Shown here: one piece after another, positions 17,979 through 26,430 of the stretch
Numbering within the stretch: position 1 is the stretch's first letter
Layout of the letters: each line of letters begins with the position of its first letter
Notes under the pieces: model-generated
The model's database searches: none
Told to the model about the DNA's origin: nothing
The model's input: the letters and a program-made list of their open reading frames with translations, nothing else
Position numbers and translations under genes: made by a program
NCBI RefSeq assembly: GCF_014643735.1
Contig: NZ_BMKA01000003.1
Span: 496,001 to 560,000 of the forward strand
Origin: Neptunicoccus cionae
GTDB taxonomy: Bacteria > Pseudomonadota > Alphaproteobacteria > Rhodobacterales > Rhodobacteraceae
Length of the DNA stretch: 64,000 nucleotides
Direction: 5' to 3'

Positions 17979-19184
17979 ATGGAACCTCTCACATCCCTTC
18001 AAATCGCCGGATATGTATTCTTGCAATTCATCCCTGTCTGGGTCGGAATGCTGGTGATTTTTGCCCTGTCGATTATGACGAAGAACCGGACCGGGCTTTA
18101 CGGCAAACTATTCGACAGCCCCATCGGCATGGTCGGCTTCGCGCTGGTGCTGTTCTGGGTCCTGACGGCGATCTTTGCCGATGCGATCATGACCCACGCC
18201 GCACTTGAAACCGCGTCGGGTATGAAAAACAAACTGCCCGGCACCCCCCTGCGCGGCGCTGCTGAAGACGATTTCCAGTGGTATCTGTTTGGCGGTGACA
18301 ACCTTGCGCGGGACGTGTTCTCTCGCATGGTGGCCGGTTCGCGGATTGTGCTGATCATCGCGCCCGCGGCCACGCTGTTTGCCTTCATGGTGGGTATCAC
18401 GCTTGGTCTGCCTGCAGGATACTTTGGCGGGCGTGCAGATACGATCCTGTCTTTTCTTGCCAACCTCGTGCTCGCCTTTCCGGTGATCCTGCTGTTCTAT
18501 CTGCTGGTCACACCGGAAATCCGCGCTGCGGGGGCGGAAATCCGCATCTGGGGCGGCAATACCTGGGTCACGTCGATCCCTAATATTCTGGCGGCAATCC
18601 TGTTCCTGTTCCCGATCCTGTTCCTGCTGATCCTGTTCCAGTCACGTTTTTTCACCCAGCCGATGCTGCGCAACATTCTGGTTGCAGGCACATTGCTGGT
18701 GGGGGCGTGGATGTATTCCGGTCTGGCCTTCAACGCCGATCCTTTAGGCCTGCTCGGGATGGATCCGAATTTGCTGAACATCTTTGTCTCGGTGGTGTTT
18801 GTGAACTCTCCGACTGTGTTCCGGATCGTGCGGGGGCTGGCGCTTGATATCCAGACGCGGGACTATGTGGCGGCGGCCCAGACCCGTGGCGAAGGCCCGT
18901 GGTATATCATGCTGTGGGAGATCCTGCCCAACGCGCGCGGTCCGCTGATCGTGGATTTCTGCCTGCGCATCGGCTACACCACGATCCTTTTGGGAACCTT
19001 GGGCTTCTTCGGCCTTGGCCTGTCACCCGAAAGCCCCGACTGGGGGTCCACCATCAATGAGGGGCGCAAACTGCTGACCCTTTATCCCCACCCTGCCCTG
19101 ATCCCTGCCCTTGCGCTAATGTCGATGGTGCTGGGGTTGAACCTGCTGGCCGATGGCTTGCGCGAACAATCACTCAAAGACTAA
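17979..19184 (+). CDS. ABC transporter permease, DppC type
   Basis: A 401-residue permease, longer than the usual 280-300 residues. Extra hydrophobic segments occur in the middle (ILAAILFLFPILFLLILF, then a helix around GTLLVGAWMYSGLAF), so this half-transporter has perhaps eight membrane spans. The canonical coupling region appears as QTRGEGPWYIMLWEILPNA near residue 305, and GLGLSPESPDWGSTINEG is the DppC C-terminal signature. It sits 12 bases before the ATPase gene. The mid-chain insertion is real sequence, not a frame shift, because the frame is uninterrupted. Confidence 0.9.
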   Translation: MEPLTSLQIAGYVFLQFIPVWVGMLVIFALSIMTKNRTGLYGKLFDSPIGMVGFALVLFWVLTAIFADAIMTHAALETASGMKNKLPGTPLRGAAEDDFQWYLFGGDNLARDVFSRMVAGSRIVLIIAPAATLFAFMVGITLGLPAGYFGGRADTILSFLANLVLAFPVILLFYLLVTPEIRAAGAEIRIWGGNTWVTSIPNILAAILFLFPILFLLILFQSRFFTQPMLRNILVAGTLLVGAWMYSGLAFNADPLGLLGMDPNLLNIFVSVVFVNSPTVFRIVRGLALDIQTRDYVAAAQTRGEGPWYIMLWEILPNARGPLIVDFCLRIGYTTILLGTLGFFGLGLSPESPDWGSTINEGRKLLTLYPHPALIPALALMSMVLGLNLLADGLREQSLKD

Positions 19185-19196
19185 GGGAGACGCGGA

Positions 19197-21287
19197 ATGA
19201 CAAAATGGGACTATGACGGCCCGATCCTAGAGATCGAAAACCTGTCCATTTCCTTCTTCACCCGCGCCGGAGAAATTCCGGCGGTGATGGATTTCTCCAC
19301 CACCGTTATGCCCGGAGAGGCAATGGGTTTGGTCGGGGAATCCGGTTGTGGCAAATCCACAGTTGCGCTGGGGGTGATGCAGGATCTGGGTAAAAACGGA
19401 GAGATCGTCGGCGGCAGTATCAAATTCAAAGGCCGCAACCTGAACGAAATGTCCGAGGAAGAACTGCGCGACCTGCGCGGCTCTGAAATTGCGATGATCT
19501 ATCAGGAGCCGATGGCCTCGCTTAATCCAGCGATGCGGATCGGCAAGCAACTGATGGAAGTGCCGATGATCCATGAGGGTGCCTCCAAGGAGCAGGCCCG
19601 CAAGATGGCAATCGAGGTGGTTACAGATGTGAAACTGCCAGATCCGGAACGGATTCTGGACGCCTACCCACACCAACTGTCGGGCGGGCAGCAGCAGCGT
19701 ATCGTGATTGCGATGGCGCTGATGTCCAAACCGTCCTTGCTAATCCTTGACGAACCCACCACCGCGCTTGATGTGACGGTGGAAGCGGGGATCGTCGATC
19801 TGGTGAAAGGGCTGGGCGAAAAATACGGCACCTCCATGCTATTCATTTCCCATAACCTCGGGCTGGTGCTCGATACCTGTGACCGGCTGTGCGTGATGTA
19901 TTCCGGTGAGGCAGTGGAAACCGGCTCTATCGAAGATGTGTTCGACAAGATGCGCCACCCTTATACGCAGGCGCTGTTTCGCTCTATTCCGTTGCCCGGC
20001 GCTGACAAGAATGCGTCACCCCTGATTGCCATTCCGGGTAACTTCCCCCTGCCCCACGAACGGCCGCCGGGATGTAATTTCGGCCCGCGCTGTGACTACT
20101 TCGTGGACGGTCTGTGTAACAAGGGCGCGATCCCGATGGTTGCTGTAGAAGGCGGCGGGCGCGACCGCCATGAAAGCCGCTGCCTGCGCGTGGACGAGAT
20201 CGACTGGAAGGCGCCACCTGCCCTTGGCGACAACACCCAAAAGACCGAGCCGGGCGAAGTGGTGCTAAAGGTCGACGGGTTGAAAAAATACTACGAAGTG
20301 GCCGCAAACGCCATATTTGGCGGCGGGGATGTTCGGGTTGTTAAAGCCAATGAAACTCTGTCCTTTGAAGCCCGCGAAAGCGAAACACTGGCGATTGTGG
20401 GGGAATCCGGCTGTGGGAAATCCACGCTCGCCAAAGTTTTGATGGGGTTGGAGACCGCCACGGACGGGTCTGTGACGCTGAACAACAACCACATCGAAAA
20501 CACCCCGATTGAAAACCGCGGCACGGACACGGTCGCCTCGATCCAGATGGTGTTCCAGAACCCGTTTGACACGCTCAACCCGTCGATGACGGTGGGCAGC
20601 CAGATCATCCGCGCGCTTGAGATATTCAAGGTCGGCAAAACCGCAGCCGACCGCCGCCAGCGGATGCTGGAACTGCTCGATCTGGTGAAACTGCCCCGTG
20701 CCTTTGCGGATCGGATGCCACGCCAGCTTTCGGGCGGTCAGAAACAGCGGGTTGGCATCGCGCGGGCCTTTGCAGGATCGGCGCAGATTGTGGTGGCGGA
20801 TGAACCTGTGTCCGCGTTGGACGTATCTGTGCAGGCGGCAGTGACGGACCTATTGATGGAGATCCAGCGGGAAAACAAAACCACGCTGCTGTTCATCAGT
20901 CACGACCTGTCGATTGTGCGCTACCTCGCGGATCGGGTCATGGTGATGTATCTCGGTCATGTGGTGGAGATGGGCACAACTGAGGAAGTTTTCTCACCGC
21001 CCTATCACCCTTATACCGAGGCTCTGCTCTCTGCGGTGCCGATTGCCGACACCAGCGTGTTGAAAAAGCGGATCGTGCTGGACGGGGATATTCCGTCTGC
21101 CATGAACCCACCGAGCGGCTGTCCCTTCCAGACCCGTTGCCCCCATAAGGTTAACGTGGCGGGAAACCTGTGTGAGACCGAAGTCCCACCGATGCGTGAT
21201 CTGGCGGGCAGCCAGCAGATCAAATGCCATCTGGCGCAAAGCTATCTCGACCAGATGGAGCCGGTGATCAAAATCGCTGCGGAATAG
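19197..21287 (+). CDS. ABC transporter ATP-binding protein, fused DppD-DppF type
   Basis: A 696-residue protein with two complete nucleotide-binding domains. The first has Walker A GESGCGKST near residue 45, signature LSGGQQQR and Walker B LLILDEPTTALD. The second has GESGCGKST near residue 404, LSGGQKQR and VVADEPVSALD. Each is followed by the oligopeptide-transporter C-terminal extension with conserved cysteines (PPGCNFGPRCDY; PSGCPFQTRCPH). The fusion supplies both ATPases for the two permeases encoded just upstream. No other importer genes follow. Confidence 0.95.
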   Translation: MTKWDYDGPILEIENLSISFFTRAGEIPAVMDFSTTVMPGEAMGLVGESGCGKSTVALGVMQDLGKNGEIVGGSIKFKGRNLNEMSEEELRDLRGSEIAMIYQEPMASLNPAMRIGKQLMEVPMIHEGASKEQARKMAIEVVTDVKLPDPERILDAYPHQLSGGQQQRIVIAMALMSKPSLLILDEPTTALDVTVEAGIVDLVKGLGEKYGTSMLFISHNLGLVLDTCDRLCVMYSGEAVETGSIEDVFDKMRHPYTQALFRSIPLPGADKNASPLIAIPGNFPLPHERPPGCNFGPRCDYFVDGLCNKGAIPMVAVEGGGRDRHESRCLRVDEIDWKAPPALGDNTQKTEPGEVVLKVDGLKKYYEVAANAIFGGGDVRVVKANETLSFEARESETLAIVGESGCGKSTLAKVLMGLETATDGSVTLNNNHIENTPIENRGTDTVASIQMVFQNPFDTLNPSMTVGSQIIRALEIFKVGKTAADRRQRMLELLDLVKLPRAFADRMPRQLSGGQKQRVGIARAFAGSAQIVVADEPVSALDVSVQAAVTDLLMEIQRENKTTLLFISHDLSIVRYLADRVMVMYLGHVVEMGTTEEVFSPPYHPYTEALLSAVPIADTSVLKKRIVLDGDIPSAMNPPSGCPFQTRCPHKVNVAGNLCETEVPPMRDLAGSQQIKCHLAQSYLDQMEPVIKIAAE

Positions 21288-21320
21288 AGCGGGCGGGCCG
21301 TGGTTGAAACAGCGTGACAG

Positions 21321-21367
21321 GGACCTTTGCGGGGTGGCATAACGGGGCCAACCCCAAGCAAAGGTCC
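21321..21367 (+). promoter_or_regulatory. Long hairpin covering the ribosome site of the monooxygenase gene
   Basis: The arms ggacctttgcggggt (21321-21335) and accccaagcaaaggtcc (21351-21367) pair over 15 positions with a two-base bulge; three more pairs can form inside the loop. The 3' arm contains aaagg, the only Shine-Dalgarno-like sequence before the ATG at 21372, so in the folded state the ribosome site is hidden. There is no T run after it, which argues against a simple terminator. Confidence 0.6.
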
Positions 21368-21371
21368 GCCC

Positions 21372-21707
21372 ATGTCCCGCTTCGCCCCCCTGCCCGAACC
21401 ACCCTATTATGCTGTCATCTTCACGGCACAGCGCAAAGGGGCTGACGCCGGTTACGGTGCTATGGCTGATAAAATGGCAGAACTGGCGGCAAGCCAGCCC
21501 GGCTATCTCGGGGTGGAAACAACGCGGGATGAAGGCGGGCTCGGCATCACGGTGTCCTACTGGCAGGACGAAGCTGCGCTGAAGAACTGGAAACAGGTGT
21601 CAGAGCATTTGTTTGCCCAGAAAATGGGTCGTGAAAAATGGTATGACCACTACACTTTGCGGGTGGCCAAGGTGGAGCGGCATTACGACGGCCCTGAAGG
21701 GCGTTAA
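21372..21707 (+). CDS. Antibiotic biosynthesis monooxygenase (ABM) domain protein
   Basis: A 111-residue single-domain dimeric alpha/beta-barrel protein of the ABM/quinol monooxygenase type. Visible signs are YYAVIFTAQ at the start, ASQPGYLGVETTRDE and the aromatic-rich ISYW-like VSYWQDEAALKNWKQ, followed by H-rich EHLFAQKMGREKWYDHY. Members include small cofactor-free oxygenases and heme-degrading enzymes; the precise reaction is not readable. The open frame extends upstream to 21327, but the ATG at 21372 gives the family N-terminus and leaves the hairpin outside the gene. Its stop abuts the antiporter stop on the other strand. Confidence 0.85.
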   Translation: MSRFAPLPEPPYYAVIFTAQRKGADAGYGAMADKMAELAASQPGYLGVETTRDEGGLGITVSYWQDEAALKNWKQVSEHLFAQKMGREKWYDHYTLRVAKVERHYDGPEGR

Positions 21708-22910
21708 TCAATCCTGCGACGCGCCTTCTTTCTGCGCAAATATCCGTGCCAGCGGAGCAGCAGAAATACCGTGGGCCAGAATGGACAGAAACACCGTCAC
21801 CACCACGCAGGCCTGAATCTCGTCCTTGAACGGGATGTCGTAATCTTCAACCACCAACAGCGCAAACAGGATTGATGCCAGCCCCCTTGGCCCGAACCAG
21901 CCCAGAAATAGCCGTTCGCGCAGAACCAGATGACTGCCCAGCAGGGACACCATGATCGGCACGATCCGCACCACCGTTAGAAACAGCACTGCCAGCAGAA
22001 TGGCAGACAGGCTGAGGTGCGCGATCCCGACGGGCAGCAACACCGCGCCGAAAATCACGAAAGCGCCGATGGTGGCAAGCTGGCCCTGACTCTCCATAAA
22101 TTCGGTAATGAAACTCGCGTCATAGCGGTAGGTATTGCCAAAGCACGCACCCGCGACAAAGGCCGCGATAAACCCGTTGCCCCCGATGACCGAGGCCAGC
22201 AGATAGGCCGCAAAAGCAGTGGCGAGGAACACAATCGCCTCGCTTTCCTCATTCGCCCAACCCGTTTCCTGCGCGCGGTTCATCGCGCGGGCTATACCCC
22301 AACCGACAGCCAACCCCGCCAGCGGCCCAAGGATCACCTGCAACAAAGCATCAAGCGCCAACGCACCGGTTCCTCCACCGCTGCCTGCCAAAATCGCACC
22401 GAACAGCACAAAAGGCAGCGCCAGCCCGTCGTTCAGCCCGCTTTCTACATTAATGGTCTGGCGCAACCGATCCGGCAGCTTGTCAGAATTGACCACCCCC
22501 GCCCCCAAAGCCGCATCTGTCGGGGTCAGCACCGCCGCGATCAGCAGGGCCACGGCCCAACCACCCGAAGGGAAAATCAGATAGGCCACCACTGTGCCCA
22601 ACCCGATCGTAAGGGGCATCCCGATCACCAGCATCCGCAGCGGTAAAAAGACGCTCGTGGCAAGGTGTTTGGGGCGAAAGTGGCTCGCATCCGCAAAGAG
22701 GACAATGATCAGCGTCACCTCGGCCACCACGCGGGCGATTTCGCGCAGGGCATGGTCCTCGGCCAGCAGGGCAATTGGATAGGACATGGCAAATCCGGTG
22801 GCCGTGAAAATCATCGGCAGAGTGATAACGGATTTCTCCAGTCGCGCCGCCGACAGCGCCCAGAGGATCACGACACACAACAATCCAAGCACCAGAAGTT
22901 CAGTTGGCAT
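21708..22910 (-). CDS. Cation:proton antiporter, CPA1 family
   Basis: A 400-residue polytopic membrane protein with about 12 hydrophobic segments. LTPTDAALGAGVV (near residue 140) and INVESGLNDGLALPFVLFG are the characteristic NhaP/NhaK-type motifs; the Asp in the second is in the ion-binding core. It exchanges Na+ or K+ for protons across the inner membrane, useful in seawater. The frame extends to 22961, but the ATG at 22910 begins the first membrane segment with a typical short lead, and the extra 17 residues look like leader sequence. It converges with the monooxygenase gene and is divergent from purB. Confidence 0.88.
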   Translation of the reverse strand: MPTELLVLGLLCVVILWALSAARLEKSVITLPMIFTATGFAMSYPIALLAEDHALREIARVVAEVTLIIVLFADASHFRPKHLATSVFLPLRMLVIGMPLTIGLGTVVAYLIFPSGGWAVALLIAAVLTPTDAALGAGVVNSDKLPDRLRQTINVESGLNDGLALPFVLFGAILAGSGGGTGALALDALLQVILGPLAGLAVGWGIARAMNRAQETGWANEESEAIVFLATAFAAYLLASVIGGNGFIAAFVAGACFGNTYRYDASFITEFMESQGQLATIGAFVIFGAVLLPVGIAHLSLSAILLAVLFLTVVRIVPIMVSLLGSHLVLRERLFLGWFGPRGLASILFALLVVEDYDIPFKDEIQACVVVTVFLSILAHGISAAPLARIFAQKEGASQD

Positions 22911-23156
22911 AGTGTCCCCAATCGTCAATCCACGGCTATCCCGTTGAAAAACCATACCCATTCCCGCCCCCGCTTGGCAAGCGGACCTGCTGACAACACT
23001 TGTCAGGACCGGCAGGCAATTGGAACCTTCAAGCCATGTGGCCTTTGCCGCCAGAAACCACGGCGCATTCGGGCTACGCCTCGCAATCCTGATCCGCGCT
23101 TAGCCTTTGCGCATCAGTTGATAGGTTGGCCGGTGTGCATGCGACACCTCTCGCGC

Positions 23157-23185
23157 TTGTCAGTTGCGTCCTGTCAGTCTAAACC
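23157..23185 (+). promoter_or_regulatory. Candidate purB promoter
   Basis: TTGTCA (23157-23162, five of six to consensus) and TAAACC (23180-23185) are 17 bases apart. Transcription would start near 23192, about 45 bases before the purB ATG. The -10 element is weak, so this is a suggestion only. No PurR-type palindrome was noticed. Confidence 0.4.
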
Positions 23186-23237
23186 GCGCCCATCTGCCCG
23201 TATTAGCAAAGCCTGTCAGACAAAGGACACTCGCTTC

Positions 23238-24542
23238 ATGATCCCACGTTATTCCCGTCCCGAAATGGTTGCCATCTGGTCGCCGGAAACGAAATTCAAA
23301 ATCTGGTACGAGATCGAGGCCCACGCCTGTGACGCGATGGCCAATATCGGTGTTATTCCCCGCGAAAACGCCGAAGCGGTCTGGAAAGCCAAAGACGTTG
23401 AATTCGACGTGGCCCGTATCGATGAAATCGAAGCTGTCACCAAACACGATGTCATCGCTTTTCTAACCCATCTGGCCGAACATGTGGGCAGCGACGAAGC
23501 CCGCTTTGTGCATCAGGGCATGACCTCTTCTGACGTTCTGGACACTTGTTTCAACGTACAACTGGTGCGGGCCTCCGACATTCTGATCGCGGATGTAGAG
23601 GCGCTTCTGGCAGCTCTGAAACGCCGAGCGATGGAGCATAAAGACACCGTTCGCGTTGGCCGCAGCCACGGCATTCACGCCGAACCGACCACAATGGGCC
23701 TGACCTTCGCGCGGTTCTATGCGGAAATGGACCGCAACCTGACCCGTCTTAAAACCGCCCGCGAAGAAATTGGCACTGGCGCGATTTCTGGCGCTGTTGG
23801 CACTTTTGCAAACGTTGATCCGGCTGTTGAAGAACACGTCTGCGAACAGCTTGGCCTTAAGCCAGAGCCGATCAGCACCCAAGTCATCCCGCGCGACCGT
23901 CACGCCGCCTTCTTTGCAGCGCTCGGTCTGGTGGCGAGCTCAATCGAGAACATCGCAACCGAAGTGCGCCACATGCAGCGCACCGAAGTTCTGGAAGGCG
24001 CGGAATTCTTCTCGGCAGGGCAAAAAGGCTCTTCCGCAATGCCGCACAAGAAGAACCCGATCCTGACCGAAAACCTGACCGGTCTGGCACGCACCGTGCG
24101 AATGGCCGTCATCCCTGCGATGGAGAACGTAACCCTGTGGCACGAGCGGGACATCTCCCACTCCTCAGTTGAGCGGGCGATCGGGCCGGATGCGACCATC
24201 ACGCTCGACTTTGCGTTGAACCGTTTGACCGGTGTGATCGACAAGATGCTGATCTACCCTGACAACATGCTGGCGAACATGAACAAGTTCAGTGGTTTGG
24301 TGATGTCCCAGCGTGTTCTGCTGGCGCTGACGCAAGCCGGCGTATCGCGTGAGGACAGCTACAAGCTGGTGCAGCGCAATGCGATGAAAGTCTGGGAAAA
24401 CGGCGCGGATTTCAAAACCGAGTTGCTGGGCGACGACGAAGTGCTTGCCGCCTTGTCGCCCGAGCAAATTGAAGAAAAGTTCGACCTTGGCTACCATACA
24501 AAACACGTCGACACGATCTTTAAGCGGGTCTTTAAAGACTAA
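23238..24542 (+). CDS. purB: Adenylosuccinate lyase
   Basis: A 434-residue enzyme of the fumarase/aspartase superfamily. It acts twice in purine synthesis, splitting SAICAR to AICAR and adenylosuccinate to AMP. The signature GQKGSSAMPHKKNP sits near residue 260, HQGMTSSDVLDT near residue 93 and VGRSHGIHAEPTTMG near residue 140, covering all three active-site regions. The reading frame is open far upstream to 22665, but that extension overlaps the antiporter on the other strand and is not enzyme-like; MIPRYSRPEMVAIW is the normal N-terminus. purC, purS and purQ follow within 4 kb. Confidence 0.97.
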   Translation: MIPRYSRPEMVAIWSPETKFKIWYEIEAHACDAMANIGVIPRENAEAVWKAKDVEFDVARIDEIEAVTKHDVIAFLTHLAEHVGSDEARFVHQGMTSSDVLDTCFNVQLVRASDILIADVEALLAALKRRAMEHKDTVRVGRSHGIHAEPTTMGLTFARFYAEMDRNLTRLKTAREEIGTGAISGAVGTFANVDPAVEEHVCEQLGLKPEPISTQVIPRDRHAAFFAALGLVASSIENIATEVRHMQRTEVLEGAEFFSAGQKGSSAMPHKKNPILTENLTGLARTVRMAVIPAMENVTLWHERDISHSSVERAIGPDATITLDFALNRLTGVIDKMLIYPDNMLANMNKFSGLVMSQRVLLALTQAGVSREDSYKLVQRNAMKVWENGADFKTELLGDDEVLAALSPEQIEEKFDLGYHTKHVDTIFKRVFKD

Positions 24543-24561
24543 CGCACCCTGCCGTTAACAT

Positions 24562-24590
24562 GTGAATCACCAGTAGCTCTGGTGATTCAC
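24562..24590 (+). terminator. Hairpin downstream of purB
   Basis: Perfect 12-base-pair inverted repeat gtgaatcaccag / ctggtgattcac with a five-base loop, 20 bases after the purB stop. It lacks a T run, so it may act as a 3'-end stabiliser or a processed end rather than a full intrinsic terminator. Confidence 0.5.
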
Positions 24591-24673
24591 CTAGTAGGTC
24601 AGCGCGATTGATTGTTGCGTTTCAGGAAACGCCAAAGTCTCAAAAATCACTAGTTTTCACCGAAAATCGTTAA

Positions 24674-24735
24674 TTTTTATATACCACTTGATAAATAACC
24701 ACTCAAAGTGTGACTTTTATCACTTTTTATATACC
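24674..24735. repeat. 12-base direct repeat TTTTTATATACC, two copies
   Basis: The copies are at 24674-24685 and 24724-24735, exactly 50 bases apart. The core TATACC also occurs at 24757-24762 and 24854-24859. Between the copies lies an interrupted palindrome AAAGTG-N10-CACTTT (24705-24726). These could be protein-binding sites or promoter fragments of a small RNA. Confidence 0.55.
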
Positions 24736-24739
24736 TAAA

Positions 24740-24905
24740 TTGAGGGTAATTTTGGGTATACCTTTTCAAGCAGCCTTATTTACAGTCGGTGTTGGGGATC
24801 GGGTAACTGATTTTCGAGGAATTTTGCTTCAGTGGCTGGCGTGTTGTGTCGCTTATACCGACTTTTAGTTATTTAGGGCCCTCGCTTTCGCGAGGGCCCT
24901 TTTTC
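24740..24905 (+). ncRNA. Candidate small RNA between purB and the zeta gene
   Basis: The candidate rests on three things: absence of a coding frame, a long-range nine-pair stem (agtcggtgt 24784-24792 with ataccgact 24855-24863, one G-U pair), and a strong intrinsic terminator (24875-24905) pointing the same way with no gene between it and the purB hairpin. The 5' end is not known; I found no good promoter, so the left limit is approximate. It does not show the conserved bases of 4.5S RNA, tmRNA or RNase P, and it looks too short for 6S RNA. Confidence 0.35.
24875..24905 (+). terminator. Strong rho-independent terminator, rightward
   Basis: Perfect 11-base-pair stem agggccctcgc / gcgagggccct with a tttc loop, followed directly by a T run. 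On the opposite strand the hairpin is followed by aaataac, so it does not serve the leftward zeta gene well. It therefore ends a rightward transcript that starts after, or reads through from, purB. Confidence 0.8.
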
Positions 24906-24940
24906 ATTGTGGTGGTATAACCTACCCCCGCAAGCGATCT

Positions 24941-25255
24941 TCAGATTTCGCTCATGATTTCGGCTTTTGCCTGAACTTTCAGCGCCTGCATCTGCTCTCG
25001 GATGGTGGCTTCATCAGCCTTGCCGTTCAGATCCCCAGACACTTTGCGAAAGACATCCTCGTCGCCTGCTTCTTCAAAATCGGATTTCACCACTTCCGCG
25101 GCATAGGCATCCGCTTCGGCGCCGGTTTTCCCCATCAGATCCGCAGCCCAGAGACCCAGCAGTTTGTTACGGCGCGCTTCGGCGCGGAACTGCATCTCTG
25201 CGTCATGGGCGAATTTGTTTTCAAAAGCCTTCTCGCGATCGTTAAATGTGCTCAT
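24941..25255 (-). CDS. ATP synthase inhibitor subunit zeta (DUF1476)
   Basis: A 104-residue soluble alpha-helical protein of the DUF1476 family. In Paracoccus this protein is the zeta subunit that blocks ATP hydrolysis by F1 through its N-terminal segment. The N-terminus MSTFNDREKAFENKFAHD and the following RAEARRNKLLGLWAADLMG are typical of the family, and the length is right. The ATG follows an aaggag ribosome site. A CCCTAGATT element lies about 40 bases upstream (25291-25299, this strand). It is isolated on the leftward strand between purB and purC. Confidence 0.85.
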   Translation of the reverse strand: MSTFNDREKAFENKFAHDAEMQFRAEARRNKLLGLWAADLMGKTGAEADAYAAEVVKSDFEEAGDEDVFRKVSGDLNGKADEATIREQMQALKVQAKAEIMSEI

Positions 25256-25404
25256 CAGGGCTGTCTCCTTGTGACTACTATACCATCAATCTAGGGTGCC
25301 GTTCGTTCAAATGAAAGCACCCGAAGGTTTAAAATCACAAAGGTTTGTTTCTGGCCGAACCGTCTTTAAACTGCGCACGCACTATGCCCCGTGATGCAAA
25401 CTGC

Positions 25405-25433
25405 TTGCCGCTTCGCCCAACAAACCCTATAGA
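25405..25433 (+). promoter_or_regulatory. Candidate purC promoter
   Basis: TTGCCG (25405-25410) and TATAGA (25428-25433) with a 17-base spacer; expected start near 25440, about 30 bases before the purC ATG. The geometry is the same as at purS and at the ABC importer. Confidence 0.5.
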
Positions 25434-25468
25434 ACCCCCAAACCCCCGATACTGATGTGGAACCGATC

Positions 25469-26227
25469 ATGGCGCGACGCACGAAAATCTACGAAGGCAA
25501 AGCGAAAATCCTGTATGAAGGCCCCGAGCCAGGGACAATTGTCCAGTATTTCAAGGATGACGCCACTGCGTTTAATGCGCAGAAGAAAGATGTGATCGAG
25601 GGCAAGGGCGTATTGAACAACCGCCTGTGTGAATATTTCATGAACGGTCTGACCGCGCTGGGTATTCCGAACCACTTCATCAAACGGCTCAACATGCGCG
25701 AGCAACTGTGCCATCAGGTAGAGATCATTCCGCTCGAAGTGATCGTGCGCAATGTGGCTGCCGGTTCCCTATGCAAAATGCTTGGTATCGAGGAAGGCAC
25801 ACAGCTGCCGCGCCCGATTGTCGAGTTCTGCTACAAAGACGATTCCCTTGGCGATCCGTTGGTGTCCGAAGAGCATATCCTTGCCTTCAACTGGGCCACC
25901 CAGCAGGATCTGGACGATATGGTTGCCATCGCTCTGCGGGTGAACGATTATCTGTCCGGCCTCATGTATGGTGTCGGGATCAAGCTGGTGGATTTCAAGA
26001 TCGAAATCGGCCGCCAGTTTGACGGTGATTTCCAGCGCCTGATCGTTGCGGACGAAATCTCCCCCGACAGCTGCCGCCTGTGGGACATCAAAACCGGCCA
26101 GAAACTGGACAAGGATGTGTTTCGCCGTGATCTGGGCGATCTGGCAGATGCCTACACCGAAGTCGCCCGCCGTTTGGGGCTGATGCCGACCAACAACATC
26201 GCAGACGGCCCGAAGCTGGTTAGTTAA
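25469..26227 (+). CDS. purC: SAICAR synthetase
   Basis: A 252-residue ATP-dependent ligase that joins aspartate to CAIR in purine synthesis. [19 protein letters not shown] is the classical N-terminus, [14 protein letters not shown] the central signature (near residue 95) and [14 protein letters not shown] the second signature (near residue 172). A GTG four codons upstream could also start the frame, but the ATG at 25469 gives the family length. It is followed by a strong terminator, so purS and purQ have their own promoter. Confidence 0.97.
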   Translation: MARRTKIYEGKAKILYEGPEPGTIVQYFKDDATAFNAQKKDVIEGKGVLNNRLCEYFMNGLTALGIPNHFIKRLNMREQLCHQVEIIPLEVIVRNVAAGSLCKMLGIEEGTQLPRPIVEFCYKDDSLGDPLVSEEHILAFNWATQQDLDDMVAIALRVNDYLSGLMYGVGIKLVDFKIEIGRQFDGDFQRLIVADEISPDSCRLWDIKTGQKLDKDVFRRDLGDLADAYTEVARRLGLMPTNNIADGPKLVS

Positions 26228-26293
26228 GTGTAAGCCTTTGGGCCCTGTCCCAAAGGCCGGACCACGATCCAGACCGTTGCCCTGAACAATGTG

Positions 26294-26319
26294 CCCGCAG
26301 CGACCGCTGCGGGTTTTTT
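26294..26319 (+). terminator. Rho-independent terminator after purC
   Basis: Eight-base-pair G+C-rich stem cccgcagc / gctgcggg with a gacc loop, followed by tttttt. It lies 67 bases after the purC stop. Confidence 0.85.
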
Positions 26320-26368
26320 CGTTGGAACGTCCTTAACGCACTCTTCCCCCCCGCGACACCCGTTCCTC

Positions 26369-26397
26369 TTGCCACAATCGCAGCTTGGCGCTATCAC
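26369..26397 (+). promoter_or_regulatory. Candidate purS-purQ promoter
   Basis: TTGCCA (26369-26374, five of six) and TATCAC (26392-26397, four of six) with a 17-base spacer. Expected transcription start is near 26404, about 27 bases before the purS ATG. Its position just after the purC terminator fits a separate purSQ transcript. Confidence 0.5.
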
Positions 26398-26430
26398 GCG
26401 GCCATACCTCTTGGCCAAAGGAATCCCCTG

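Larger units (their letters stand above)
24543..24940. other. AT-rich non-coding region between purB and the zeta inhibitor
   Basis: Almost 400 bases without an open frame, clearly richer in A+T than the rest of the window (especially 24640-24780). It holds a 12-bp hairpin after purB, a 12-base direct repeat 50 bases apart, four TATACC copies, a long-range stem (24784-24792 with 24855-24863) and a strong rightward terminator. This combination fits a small RNA gene or a regulatory region. Confidence 0.6.

Noticed and set aside
22665-23237. N-terminal extension of purB by about 190 codons
   Set aside because: The extension overlaps the antiporter gene and its upstream region, contains no adenylosuccinate-lyase sequence, and the ATG at 23238 gives the normal N-terminus.
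24740-24905. 4.5S RNA, 6S RNA or tmRNA as identity of the small RNA candidate
   Set aside because: The conserved SRP tetraloop region, tmRNA tRNA-like ends and the 6S central bubble are not visible.
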